The notes below the pieces were generated by a model, which saw nothing but the letters and a program-made list of their open reading frames with translations, was not told the origin of the DNA and did no database searches. DNA of 37,399 bases, taken from NCBI GenBank assembly GCA_016931775.1, contig JAFGEC010000212.1:1-37399 (forward strand), written 5' to 3'. Of the stretch, positions 1 through 8,855 are shown one piece after another; position 1 is the first letter of the stretch; each line of letters opens with the position of its first letter. The DNA comes from Candidatus Zhuqueibacterota bacterium (GTDB lineage: Bacteria; Zhuqueibacterota; Zhuqueibacteria; Residuimicrobiales; JAFGEC01). Made by a program: the position numbers and the translations under genes.

Positions 1-1418
1 CCGGCGGCATGCCCGCCGTCATATAAACCATGCCAGATTTCAGTGGGCAATAAAATATCCGGCCCATTTTCAGCCAGTTTTTTATACTGCTCAAATGTCT
101 GATAATGTGTCGTATTAATGCCGTTATATAATTCCCACGGATGTAGAACCAGCCGTTTTTGAGGATCATGAGCCGCAAAGTCATCATCCAGCTCAACATT
201 CCACCCTCCTTCGTTTCCATTATCCCAAAAAATAACACAGGGATGATTCACGTCCCGTGTGACCAGCTCTTTGACGAGTTTTTCACCAATAGGGACGGCA
301 TAAGAGGTTTGCCAGCCAGCCAGCTCATCGAGTACGTAAAGGCCGAGAGAATCACACACATCCAAAAAATGCTCATCAGGAGGATAATGTGACATTCGAA
401 CAGCATTCATATTCATATTTTTAATAAGGTTCACATCACCAAGGTTAATATCCCGGCTTAACGTCCGGCCGGATTCGGGCCAAAAGCAGTGCCGGTTTAT
501 CCCCCTGAGCTTGACCATCTGACCGTTAATGTAAAGACCTCGGCCCGGCCGTACCTCAATGGTTCGAAAACCGAATTTTTTTACAACTTGGTGGATGGTT
601 CTGCTGCCCGATTTGAGTTCAATTTCAATGCCAAATCGGTTTGGCGTTTCGGCTGTCCATAAATAGGGCTGGTGGCGTTGTGTCGTTAATGTTTCCGTTG
701 TTTGGCCGCGCTTAAGCGGTTTGGAAAAGGGAGCTCCCAGGTTATTACCATCCAATGTGGTAATCCGTGCCACAACAGAAGTGGAAACGGAAATATTTTT
801 CAAAAAAACATCCACCGTTATATTACCGTCTCCGCGGGCATCAAGAGCGATCCGTTCAATATGTTCATACGGACGCGCTTCGATATAAACCGGCCGATAA
901 ATCCCGCCAAACACCCAATAATCCGCCTGGCGTTCAGCACTGTTAATGGATTCGTCAGCGGATCGTTTTGAAACGGTTACTTCAAGCAGATTTTGTTGCC
1001 CATACCTCAAAAAATCTGTTATATCATATTTAAAGGTGTAAAATGCCCCCTGATGTATTGGGCCGACCTGCTGTTCGTTGACCCGTACCTCCGCATCCGT
1101 CATCACGCCTTCAAACACCAGATAAATGGCTCTTTCCCGCCAATTGGACGGTATGGAAAAATAATGACGATATTTTCCCTGCTCTTCGGCGGGATTCTTA
1201 TCAAGACCGTAATTATACTTGCCGAATCCCTGTAATTCCCAACACGAAGGGACAAGAATCGTGGTCCACCGACCGCTATTATTTCCGGCCGTACAATAAA
1301 ATTCCCACTTTACAGCATCATTATATCCTGTGCCGGAAAGATATTTTTTTTCATTTTTTTGAGCAAAACCCGAAATGTAACAGATCAACAAAATAACGAC
1401 TAGAGCATTTCTTTTCAT
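1..1418 (-). CDS. Secreted GH2 beta-galactosidase-like glycoside hydrolase, 3' end cut by window
   Basis: The reading frame is open from an ATG at 1418 to the window edge (472 residues seen). A GGGAG ribosome site lies 8-9 bases upstream of the start. The N-terminus (MKRNALVVILLICYISGFA, then Q) is a signal peptide. Domains follow the GH2 order: jelly-roll sugar-binding domain (about 60-200, with IYRPVYIEARP), an Ig-like domain (about 210-300), then the TIM barrel (GINRHCFWPESGR, MNAVRMSHYPPDEHFLD, YVLDE). The acid/base is probably Glu403 in the DNGNEGGW motif. Glu460 in the LPTEIWHGLYDGG motif, which matches many Bacteroidota GH2 enzymes, is the likely nucleophile. The family hydrolyses terminal beta-galactosides or related sugars; the exact substrate cannot be read from the sequence. 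A hairpin terminator separates it from the upstream 3883-1622 gene, so it is probably transcribed alone or with genes beyond the edge. Confidence 0.9.
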   Translation of the reverse strand, partial: MKRNALVVILLICYISGFAQKNEKKYLSGTGYNDAVKWEFYCTAGNNSGRWTTILVPSCWELQGFGKYNYGLDKNPAEEQGKYRHYFSIPSNWRERAIYLVFEGVMTDAEVRVNEQQVGPIHQGAFYTFKYDITDFLRYGQQNLLEVTVSKRSADESINSAERQADYWVFGGIYRPVYIEARPYEHIERIALDARGDGNITVDVFLKNISVSTSVVARITTLDGNNLGAPFSKPLKRGQTTETLTTQRHQPYLWTAETPNRFGIEIELKSGSRTIHQVVKKFGFRTIEVRPGRGLYINGQMVKLRGINRHCFWPESGRTLSRDINLGDVNLIKNMNMNAVRMSHYPPDEHFLDVCDSLGLYVLDELAGWQTSYAVPIGEKLVKELVTRDVNHPCVIFWDNGNEGGWNVELDDDFAAHDPQKRLVLHPWELYNGINTTHYQTFEQYKKLAENGPDILLPTEIWHGLYDGGHAA

Positions 1419-1476
1419 AATTTTTCTCCCGCATTTTAACTTTACAATATATAAAATCAGATAATAATTGCAAATA

Positions 1477-1514
1477 AAAAAGAACGTGGGATACAAATAT
1501 CCCACGTTCTTTTT
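1477..1514 (-). terminator. Rho-independent terminator after the SdrD-B/DUF11 protein gene
   Basis: A perfect 17-bp stem (AAAGAACGTGGGATA core, 4-base loop) is flanked by A-runs and T-runs. Read on the minus strand it ends in a run of T and sits about 110 bases after the 1622 stop codon. The A/T flanks make it potentially bidirectional. Confidence 0.85.
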
Positions 1515-1621
1515 AGGCGCTTTGCCTTCCGCTCGAGTAAAGCCAGGTTGACCGCTCAAAGTCCACTAAATCAAAAACTGCAGAAAAAATATATACAATA
1601 AGCTAAATATTGTATTCTTTC

Positions 1622-3883
1622 TCATCTCAAAAATCCCATCTTTTTGGTTTCCGCATATCCATTTATATGTATACGGTAAAAATAAACTCCACTGGGCGCG
1701 ATATGGCCGGTTTGATTTTTACCATCCCACTCGACCGAAAAGGAACCCGCGGATAAAAATTCCGACACGAGCTTTCGAACGGCCTGGCCTTGTACATTGT
1801 AAATGACGAGTTCGCAAAAACCGGATTTTTGTATTGTAAACTGAATATTTGTTGAAGGATTAAACGGATTGGGGAAATTTTGTTTCAGTTCATAATCCTT
1901 TGGGGCCGAAACAAAAGCAAACACCGGTCCATGCATTGTAGATTCGCCGTCAAAATTCACATCCTGGAGCTGATAATGATAAGATTGCCCGATTAAGACA
2001 TCCCGGTCGATATAAGTGTACTTCTTTGAGACCTGGCTATTTCCGGCTCCCTTTATCATTTTTGTTACTTTTTCATACGGACCTTCTTCATTTTTCGACC
2101 TGAAAATGTTGAAACCAAGATTTTCTGATTCGCTCTCCGTCGTCCATTCCAATACGATCTGACCATCCCGGGAAAAAGCGGAAAACCGCGCAAGTTCAAC
2201 GGCAACAAAATTGTGTATCTGTGCCGAGCCGGTGTTATTTGACATATCGGGATCACGGTTTTCACAGGAAACAAAGGCATTATTATCCATACCACCCAGA
2301 AAAGTGGTCGTGCGCGCCCGAATCTGTATTTCCGTTCGGTTATTTGGAATTTCCGGCGGTAAATCGAATATCCAGACCAAAGGATTGGGACCACTCGCCT
2401 GCGGAGGGATGGCATCTATAAATTCAAGCCCCTGCGGCAGATCATCAATCACTTGTACTCCCATCGCCAAATCCGGGCCATGATTGACTACTATAAGTGT
2501 AAATATCACTTCATCTCCAATACGTACAAATTCACGATCAACTTGCTTTATAATTTCCAAATCAGAGACGACCTTGGCGACCAAACCGGCGTCCCAACAC
2601 GTAAAAACATCACCTGCACTGACGCTGAAAGCTGCCGTCCGTCCGCTTGCTTGATTGGGATCGGAATCCAATTCGTCATCCGAACCTTCATCTCGGCTGG
2701 TAAAGAAATAATCAACCGGCGGTACAAAATCCAAAATATAATCGCCGGGTGCAACATCGGTAAACAAATAATATCCATTCCCGTCTGTGGTTTTTATGTC
2801 GACTATGGAAAGATCTGAAGTATTTAATAACCTGACTGTAACTTCCTGAATGCCTTCTTCACCGGGATCTTGAAGACCGTTTTTATTTTCATCGTCCCAT
2901 ACAAAATCGCCAATAGAAGCGTACTGTGTGGATGCCGCTTCGAAAACTCCTCCGAGGACGATCCAGTTGAAACTGGCACCCAGGTATCCTGAAACATCTG
3001 CAACAGATTCGATCTGAAACGCAGCAAAAGTAGAACCACCATAGACCGTTATATCGTTGGAATAGACATCCCATTCGCAATGATCCGGTGGCGTGATACC
3101 GAGTGGTGAGGGCAACGGTCCCGTCTCCAAAGCAACAGGGAAATCAACTAGATTCGTCGGCACTGAGCCCATACCTGATAGTGTCCAGATCGAGTTCAAA
3201 CGCGAATTATCGATTATCCCACCGACCATCACAAGATAGCTCAATGTCCGGTCGAATCCAGCAGGCTGAACGGGAATAGAAGTCACTTCAGTGTTTGGCC
3301 CCCTAGGCGGATCGTAATCCCAATATGCAGCATCCAGGCCATCTTTAATAGTGACATTGTTGACCGGCAGGGAGGGATCTTCATATACGACAAGAATACC
3401 CGCACCATAGTGATAGCGAATATTAAAATCTGAAAAATGATAACTGTGCATTCCCTGCCGTACAAAGGAGGTGATATCCTTTCGATAGACGTAATGAAAA
3501 GTACTCAACTGAATCCACCACAAATCCGGACCTGATTGTGAATCCGCCACCAGAATTACCGGGGCTTCACTATCGCGAGAAAGCTGTACAATTTCGTCTC
3601 CGCCCGGATTCGCATCAAATCCGCTCCAGTATAAAAATGCAGCTCTGGGTATACCGGGAACATCCAATTGGATGTCTCCCCATGATAGATTACCACTTGC
3701 ATTCCTCAAACTCACCCCGGCAGCAACCATATCATAATGACCGGTAATTTCAAAACTGGTGGCGAGCTCCCCGTCGGCTAATGCAAAATTGACCGTACTC
3801 AATATGGTCGACAAGAATAATATCATAATGCGGTATGTTCTCTTTCTCAAATTCAAGATATTCCTATTAATAGCCTTTAACAT
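1622..3883 (-). CDS. Secreted DUF3344-like / SdrD-B / DUF11 protein with T9SS-type sorting domain
   Basis: 753 aa; the ATG at 3883 has a strong AAAGGAGG site 4-5 bases upstream. A signal peptide covers about residues 1-36. Residues about 38-318 resemble the DUF3344-type domain (RAAFLYWSGF, DVTSFV-like and WTLSG-type elements). Residues about 325-435 are an SdrD-B/Cna-B-like domain, recognised by GDFVWDDENKNGLQDPGEEG and YYLFTDVAPGDY. One DUF11 domain (about 440-555) contains VNHGPD and DPDMSNN. A fibronectin-III-like segment (WTTESESENLGFNIFRS) and a FlgD-like sorting domain (NFPNPFNPST ... SGVYFYRI ... MGFLR) complete it. It lacks the MDMR module shared by seven of its neighbours. The architecture indicates an extracellular or surface-attached structural or adhesive protein. 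Partners are unknown. Confidence 0.85.
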   Translation of the reverse strand: MLKAINRNILNLRKRTYRIMILFLSTILSTVNFALADGELATSFEITGHYDMVAAGVSLRNASGNLSWGDIQLDVPGIPRAAFLYWSGFDANPGGDEIVQLSRDSEAPVILVADSQSGPDLWWIQLSTFHYVYRKDITSFVRQGMHSYHFSDFNIRYHYGAGILVVYEDPSLPVNNVTIKDGLDAAYWDYDPPRGPNTEVTSIPVQPAGFDRTLSYLVMVGGIIDNSRLNSIWTLSGMGSVPTNLVDFPVALETGPLPSPLGITPPDHCEWDVYSNDITVYGGSTFAAFQIESVADVSGYLGASFNWIVLGGVFEAASTQYASIGDFVWDDENKNGLQDPGEEGIQEVTVRLLNTSDLSIVDIKTTDGNGYYLFTDVAPGDYILDFVPPVDYFFTSRDEGSDDELDSDPNQASGRTAAFSVSAGDVFTCWDAGLVAKVVSDLEIIKQVDREFVRIGDEVIFTLIVVNHGPDLAMGVQVIDDLPQGLEFIDAIPPQASGPNPLVWIFDLPPEIPNNRTEIQIRARTTTFLGGMDNNAFVSCENRDPDMSNNTGSAQIHNFVAVELARFSAFSRDGQIVLEWTTESESENLGFNIFRSKNEEGPYEKVTKMIKGAGNSQVSKKYTYIDRDVLIGQSYHYQLQDVNFDGESTMHGPVFAFVSAPKDYELKQNFPNPFNPSTNIQFTIQKSGFCELVIYNVQGQAVRKLVSEFLSAGSFSVEWDGKNQTGHIAPSGVYFYRIHINGYAETKKMGFLR

Positions 3884-4207
3884 ATGTCCTCCTTTGATGC
3901 ATTCGCGCGTACAACGGTGATAAATATTGGTTGTTTGTAATAAAACAAAGACAGACCACTAAATATCTTTAATAAATGTAAATGCTTAACATAAAAAATT
4001 ACAATATTTTAAGCATAGCAAATGATCCATCGTCATCATATAGACATCAAAAAAAATGCCACACTTTTTGGGGGAGATAAAAGAAAAAAAAGCAAAAGCC
4101 TAAGCTTTTGCTTTTTTCATAGAGGTGAAAATTAAAATAAAATAATTATGGAATTCCAAAATAATCGAACGCCCAAATTCGATTTAAAAACGACAATTTA
4201 GTTTTTC
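3884..4207. other. Intergenic region between two surface-protein genes
   Basis: 324 bases. It holds the terminator of the 8530-4208 gene (4084-4117) and, closer to 3884, an AT-rich stretch that must contain the promoter of the 3883 gene. No confident -35/-10 pair or small gene was found. Confidence 0.6.
4084..4117 (-). terminator. Rho-independent terminator of the 8530-4208 gene
   Basis: The stem pairs GCAAAAGC with GCTTTTGC around a CTAA loop and extends through A/T pairs. On the minus strand it ends in eight T. It lies about 90 bases after the stop codon. Confidence 0.85.
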
Positions 4208-7200
4208 CTATGGTATGACATCCAACCAGGAAAAAGGTGACCGCAGTAACAAATTGTCGAAGACAAGAGTCTGATCGAAACCTTCAACCATTCCACCCAG
4301 ATCGTAATCGGCTTGAAAATATCCGCCGTTGGCACCAAACATTTTATACCAGACATCAAAGTCTGTATTTTCGACCTGATGTGCCTTGTCGCCGTCACCC
4401 GCACCAACAAGCCATTTACCATTTACAGGCTCAAAATGGCAACCTCTTTGATCATCTTCAAAAACTGTAAAAAACCGCCCTTTTGACTCTGTGAAATCGT
4501 AATACGATTTGGGTAATACGTCAAAATTATATGCCGTCATTTCAAGTGTATTGATTGGTGCCGATGACATAACCTTTAAATGATTACGGTGATCAATGAC
4601 AAAATAATACGAACCTTCCGCAATGCCGGGAATCAACACGCCTTCCGAACCATCAACATCAATTACAGCACCATCGTCTCGCAGAAAACAGCTCACCCCA
4701 TTCACACCGTTCCCCAGCACCAAATCCGGGCTGCCGGGATTTTTTGCAGTACGTACCTGTATAAAAATCCAATCAACGATATCATCCGGCAGTTCATTCG
4801 GATCTGTAACACCCGGATCTTTTACCAGACTATCGGCATAGGGAGACTTTAAAGGAATCACGCAATTCCATCCTGAAATGGCACAATACCGGAGACTAGT
4901 CGCCATTAACTCCGGATCCGGATGGTTTGGAAATTGAATGGCAAACCGGTACGGTCCTTCAAGATATACACGGATAAAGGCTCTAACAGCCGGAATAACT
5001 GTCAGGCAATTCTGTACATGGTTATTGGAAGTATCGGGATCGAACTCGAATAGATTGGTTATTTTCGATTCAACACAAAGGTCACCCGAACTGACAGTTA
5101 AAAGATTCACGGTCATTGTGGTCGTTGAGCCTGCTTCGATATCACCAACAGTCCAGTCTCCTGAGATCTGATCGAAAATGCCATCTCCACTCCAGTTCTG
5201 CAGTTCCAGACCGGCTGGGATGGTTTGACGGATTTTCACATTATGGGCATCATTGGGTCCTTTGTTCTCAAGACTGAAATTCAGGGTAAAAACATCGTGC
5301 TGAACAATATCAGAAGCTTCCGTTTCGATTGCCACCTCAAGATCGGCCTTTGACCGATAATCCAGCGGGATATAGGCAGGACATCCCATTTCACTTCTTT
5401 GTATATTTTCAATTTCGGACAAATCCGATTTGACCGCTCTAACATTAAAATGCGGCGTGTACGCATACCAGTTAATAACACCGACCTGTCCCTCTACGGC
5501 TTCAAGTTCGATATTAAATACAACAACGGGGGCCCAATCAGATGAATCCGGACCGCCGAAAGATAACGGCTCGCCGGATTCTCTGATGGTCGTCTGAAAT
5601 TCCAACACACCGGCAAACTCTGTATATGTCCAGGTGTTGAGATAATCATTATCGGAAAATCGCCATTCCTTCAAGGTGATTCCCCTGATTGCCGCCAGAA
5701 GGTTCTGATCAAAAACAAGGGAATTTTGTATGCTCTCAATAATCCGGCTTGACCCGTCAATGGTCCTGACATCAACAGATAATTCGACGAAAATATTTGA
5801 TCCGTTGCCGTGAAGTCCGGTAATATCCACCCGCATATCCATAACAGGATTCCCAACAGATAAAAACAATTCACTATGATTATTTGTTGTATCCGGGTCA
5901 GTCTGGTCCATCCCCTGCACATCCAGGATACTGGCGAATAGACCTGCCTGTTCCACCACAATGGTCAGACGCATTTCAGCCCGTTGTGAAGCTTCCAGCT
6001 GATCGAGGGTCCATATTTTTGACTGAACGTCATAGGCTCCGTCACCCTCAGTGGACACAATATCCAGCACATTGGGCAGTTGATGACGAATGATAATATT
6101 CGTCGCCGTTGTCGGCCCGAGATTTTCAACCTCAAGGGTCAGGACAATTCTTTCGCCGCGTTCGGGTTCGGGATTATCAACATGCTGAACGACAGCTACA
6201 TCTGTTTCTCTCAAATATAGAGGAAGCGATATTGGAGCACCCAATTCGTACCGGCTAATTATCTCAGAGACCTGATTGGGATCTGAATAGGCGCGAATAT
6301 TAAATTGGGGAGTATCATCAAACCAGTCAATAATTCCCGACTTTGCGGGATCCATTGTAAACATAATTGTAAAAGTCAGCAATCTGTGCCATACTGTTGA
6401 ATCCGGTCCGCCCAGCGCTGTGGCCGGGCGCATTGAATACTGGGTTGCCATAAACTCTATGACACCATCCGCAGGAAACCATCCCCAAAAACGGCTATAA
6501 TTTCCTCCTCCTAGGGCCCAATGACTGGTGTCGACAGCGGTTACCAAACTACTAAAATGCTCATCCAGTACAACGGCATTTTGAATTTGCTCAATATATT
6601 GTTGACTCCCGTCTATGGTACGCACATCAATATTGAGTTCAACTGTACCCATTTCACCTTCACTATAAAAATTTCCCAGAGCGATTCTCATATCCATCAA
6701 TCCCCTGGTAACAGAAATTGTTTGATGGGCAATATTATTTGTCAAATCAGAATCAGCCTGATCAAGATGGGTAATGTGGGAAACCGTTGAAAGCTGTCCG
6801 GGTTCAAGAAGTTCGACGATTAATTCCAGTGAACAACTAAACCCCGGCTCCAGCGAACCGACTTCCCATTGTCTGCTCAGGGGATCATAAACTCCCTGTG
6901 TTACAAAATATTGTCGAACCATAAAACCGGCAGGTAAAATACTTGACACCTGAATTCCCGTTGCTTCCTGATTGCCAATATTACTGACCATGGTTGTCAG
7001 TGTTAAATCATCACCAACATATGCGGAATACTGTGATGGAAGCAGTCTAAGCTGCAAGTCAACAAAATTATCGATTTTAAAAACGAGAGGTGTACCGAGA
7101 CGTTCATTATGAATAAGTTCCGTTCTTCCGGGAGGTATTGAAACCGCGCGAACATTGTAATGAGGTGTATCGTTAAACCAGTTTATTGTCGCAAATACAT

Positions 7201-8530
7201 CGGGAATGATATTGTAGTGTACATTAAACTTTAAAATCGTGTGCCAATCGCTTGAATCGGGACCACCCAATGATGTAAAAAGCATAAAATCTTTATGAGC
7301 AAACTGAAATTCAAGCACCGAATCGACATCCGTATATCGCCAGAATCTTGAATAGCTGCTTTCAGAGAAAACACATTCAACCAGTTCAACATTCGTAATG
7401 AGGCTATTAAATAACGGATCAAACTTGATGGCATTTTGCATTTGTACGATCATACGCTCCGAACCATCGGTCGTCCGCACGTCAAAGAATAATTCGAGAA
7501 CACCATTCGACCCTTCACCCGTCATTTGCCCTTTTCGTACGCGCATATCCATAACGCGTAAGCGATCAACTCTTATTGACATTTGTACTCGGTTGTTATC
7601 CGGATTAAGATCAGTTTGATCGAGAGCGTTTAACGATCCCTCAATATTAACATATCCATCATACCTCGCATCATAAAACAGCGTGAGTTTTGCACTGTCC
7701 CCAACGGCTAGGGATCCAAGATTCCATTGTCCTGTCGTATTTAAATATGAACCTGAAGTCGCCGTATAATGATCATAAGCCAAAAGGACTGGAAGTGCAC
7801 TGGTAATGCGGATACCGGTGGCATCACATTCACCCTGATTAAAAACTGTAAGCGTATAGGAACCTGAATCACCGATCACCAATTCGGTTTTATCGCATCC
7901 AAGACTTAGTTCAATATCCGTATAGCAAATATACTCGAGAGGGACGGCAAGAGGAGCGCCCAATTCTTTACGATGTATGGTCACTGATGTCGTTACCGTT
8001 TGATTAAAAGCTCGAATATTTATATGAGGCGTCGATTCGTACCATAATATTATTCCTGTTTGCCCCGGATCCGGATTGTACTTGATTGAAAATTTGAATA
8101 CAGGTTTCCAACCCAATGAATCGGGGCCCCCGGCATTAACAAAAGGTGTAGTAAGTTTGTGGTTTGCGGCAAATTCAATGACACCTCCCTGAGGAGTATA
8201 TCTAAAATGAGTGGTATAATTCGACGATACAAATGCCCAATCGGAACTATCAACCTGGCTAACCAAGGTAAGAAAATGCGGATCAAGAATAATCGAATTT
8301 TGTATTTGAACTATATTCCAGTTTGATCCGTCTATTGTTCTCAAATCGACCCAAATGTCTTGTGTAACCGTCGATCCGTCCGTCGTCATATTTCCCTGTC
8401 GTATTCTCATATCCATTACCGGCACCTCACTACTTGCGATGGCGCTGGATTTATTTAGCCCCGGAATGACGGAAATTATCAACACATAAATGGGAAAAAA
8501 AAAGTGTGAAAAACCCTTTGTCACTCTCAT
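4208..8530 (-). CDS. Giant secreted protein: four MDMR/DUF11 pairs and a LEGPY domain with dockerin-like loops
   Basis: 1440 aa. I chose the ATG at 8530, which has GGGGAGGAG 7-8 bases upstream and begins a good signal peptide (MRVTKGFSHFFFPIYVLI...). The frame is open to a TTG at 8548, which has no ribosome site. MDMR modules begin at residues 39, 327, 612 and 897; each is followed by one DUF11 domain, giving a period of about 285 residues. The last 260 residues (from about 1181) form a domain with YLEGPYRF, IPLKSPY, DIVDWIFIQVR, VDGSEGV and HRNHLKVMSSAP. This resembles a C-terminal domain of Bacteroidota secreted proteins. It ends with two 12-residue EF-hand-like loops, DGDKAHQVENTD (1379-1390) and DYDLGGMVEGFD (1408-1419). 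No sorting domain follows, so its export route or anchoring must differ from neighbours, or the LEGPY end itself acts as the retention signal. Function unknown; an extracellular scaffold or adhesin role is inference. Confidence 0.85.
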   Translation of the reverse strand: MRVTKGFSHFFFPIYVLIISVIPGLNKSSAIASSEVPVMDMRIRQGNMTTDGSTVTQDIWVDLRTIDGSNWNIVQIQNSIILDPHFLTLVSQVDSSDWAFVSSNYTTHFRYTPQGGVIEFAANHKLTTPFVNAGGPDSLGWKPVFKFSIKYNPDPGQTGIILWYESTPHINIRAFNQTVTTSVTIHRKELGAPLAVPLEYICYTDIELSLGCDKTELVIGDSGSYTLTVFNQGECDATGIRITSALPVLLAYDHYTATSGSYLNTTGQWNLGSLAVGDSAKLTLFYDARYDGYVNIEGSLNALDQTDLNPDNNRVQMSIRVDRLRVMDMRVRKGQMTGEGSNGVLELFFDVRTTDGSERMIVQMQNAIKFDPLFNSLITNVELVECVFSESSYSRFWRYTDVDSVLEFQFAHKDFMLFTSLGGPDSSDWHTILKFNVHYNIIPDVFATINWFNDTPHYNVRAVSIPPGRTELIHNERLGTPLVFKIDNFVDLQLRLLPSQYSAYVGDDLTLTTMVSNIGNQEATGIQVSSILPAGFMVRQYFVTQGVYDPLSRQWEVGSLEPGFSCSLELIVELLEPGQLSTVSHITHLDQADSDLTNNIAHQTISVTRGLMDMRIALGNFYSEGEMGTVELNIDVRTIDGSQQYIEQIQNAVVLDEHFSSLVTAVDTSHWALGGGNYSRFWGWFPADGVIEFMATQYSMRPATALGGPDSTVWHRLLTFTIMFTMDPAKSGIIDWFDDTPQFNIRAYSDPNQVSEIISRYELGAPISLPLYLRETDVAVVQHVDNPEPERGERIVLTLEVENLGPTTATNIIIRHQLPNVLDIVSTEGDGAYDVQSKIWTLDQLEASQRAEMRLTIVVEQAGLFASILDVQGMDQTDPDTTNNHSELFLSVGNPVMDMRVDITGLHGNGSNIFVELSVDVRTIDGSSRIIESIQNSLVFDQNLLAAIRGITLKEWRFSDNDYLNTWTYTEFAGVLEFQTTIRESGEPLSFGGPDSSDWAPVVVFNIELEAVEGQVGVINWYAYTPHFNVRAVKSDLSEIENIQRSEMGCPAYIPLDYRSKADLEVAIETEASDIVQHDVFTLNFSLENKGPNDAHNVKIRQTIPAGLELQNWSGDGIFDQISGDWTVGDIEAGSTTTMTVNLLTVSSGDLCVESKITNLFEFDPDTSNNHVQNCLTVIPAVRAFIRVYLEGPYRFAIQFPNHPDPELMATSLRYCAISGWNCVIPLKSPYADSLVKDPGVTDPNELPDDIVDWIFIQVRTAKNPGSPDLVLGNGVNGVSCFLRDDGAVIDVDGSEGVLIPGIAEGSYYFVIDHRNHLKVMSSAPINTLEMTAYNFDVLPKSYYDFTESKGRFFTVFEDDQRGCHFEPVNGKWLVGAGDGDKAHQVENTDFDVWYKMFGANGGYFQADYDLGGMVEGFDQTLVFDNLLLRSPFSWLDVIP
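4980..8416 (-). repeat. Four tandem MDMR + DUF11 units, period about 285 codons
   Basis: Units start at the ATGGATATG codons at 8416, 7552, 6697 and 5842 (spacings 864, 855 and 855 bases). Conserved positions include MDMR, VRT.DGS, QN[SA], GGPDS..W, TPH[YFI]N[VI]RA and ELG.P. The protein repeats are clear but diverged, so this is an old duplication rather than a recent DNA repeat. Confidence 0.8.
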
Positions 8531-8855
8531 TTGTGAACTCCTCCCCAAGCCGGTGCTTGGAATTTTATATCTTCAAACTTAAATTAAGAGACCCCCATTA
8601 GGGATCTCTGTACAAAATGATACGAAAAACGATCTTGTATTGTGTCATAATAACATACCACTGTCACAATTTTATAGCTTACAACTAAAAAATTATTAAT
8701 TTAATACAAAAATACAAATAATTATTTATTATGGCCTTAAATGCCAATTACCGAAAAGGCAGAGTAAAATATAACAAATATGATGCCAAAAATGTGCTAT
8801 CGCGAAGGGGGATAATATCAGCCCATAAAAAAAGGGAGTCTCAAAGTTTTTATCA
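8531..8855. other. Intergenic region upstream of the 8530 gene
   Basis: 325 bases, AT-rich. It contains the ribosome site of the 8530 gene and a 14-base sequence (8639-8652) that recurs with one mismatch at 19063-19076. I found no strong terminator for the 13568-8856 gene here; only weak stems such as GCCTT/AAGGC near 8730-8762. Confidence 0.5.

Noticed and set aside
159-1235. Three plus-strand frames of 77-89 codons
   Set aside because: All are antisense to the GH2 gene, which is continuous and carries catalytic motifs.
5833-5842. Recurrent ATGGATATGCG as a DNA-level motif (protein-binding site)
   Set aside because: It occurs only at the MDMR codons. Met has one codon and Asp two, so protein conservation explains it.
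8587-8609. AGAGACCC ... GGGATCTCT hairpin as a terminator
   Set aside because: The stem is imperfect, no T run follows, and it lies upstream of the 8530 gene rather than just after a stop codon. Probably chance.
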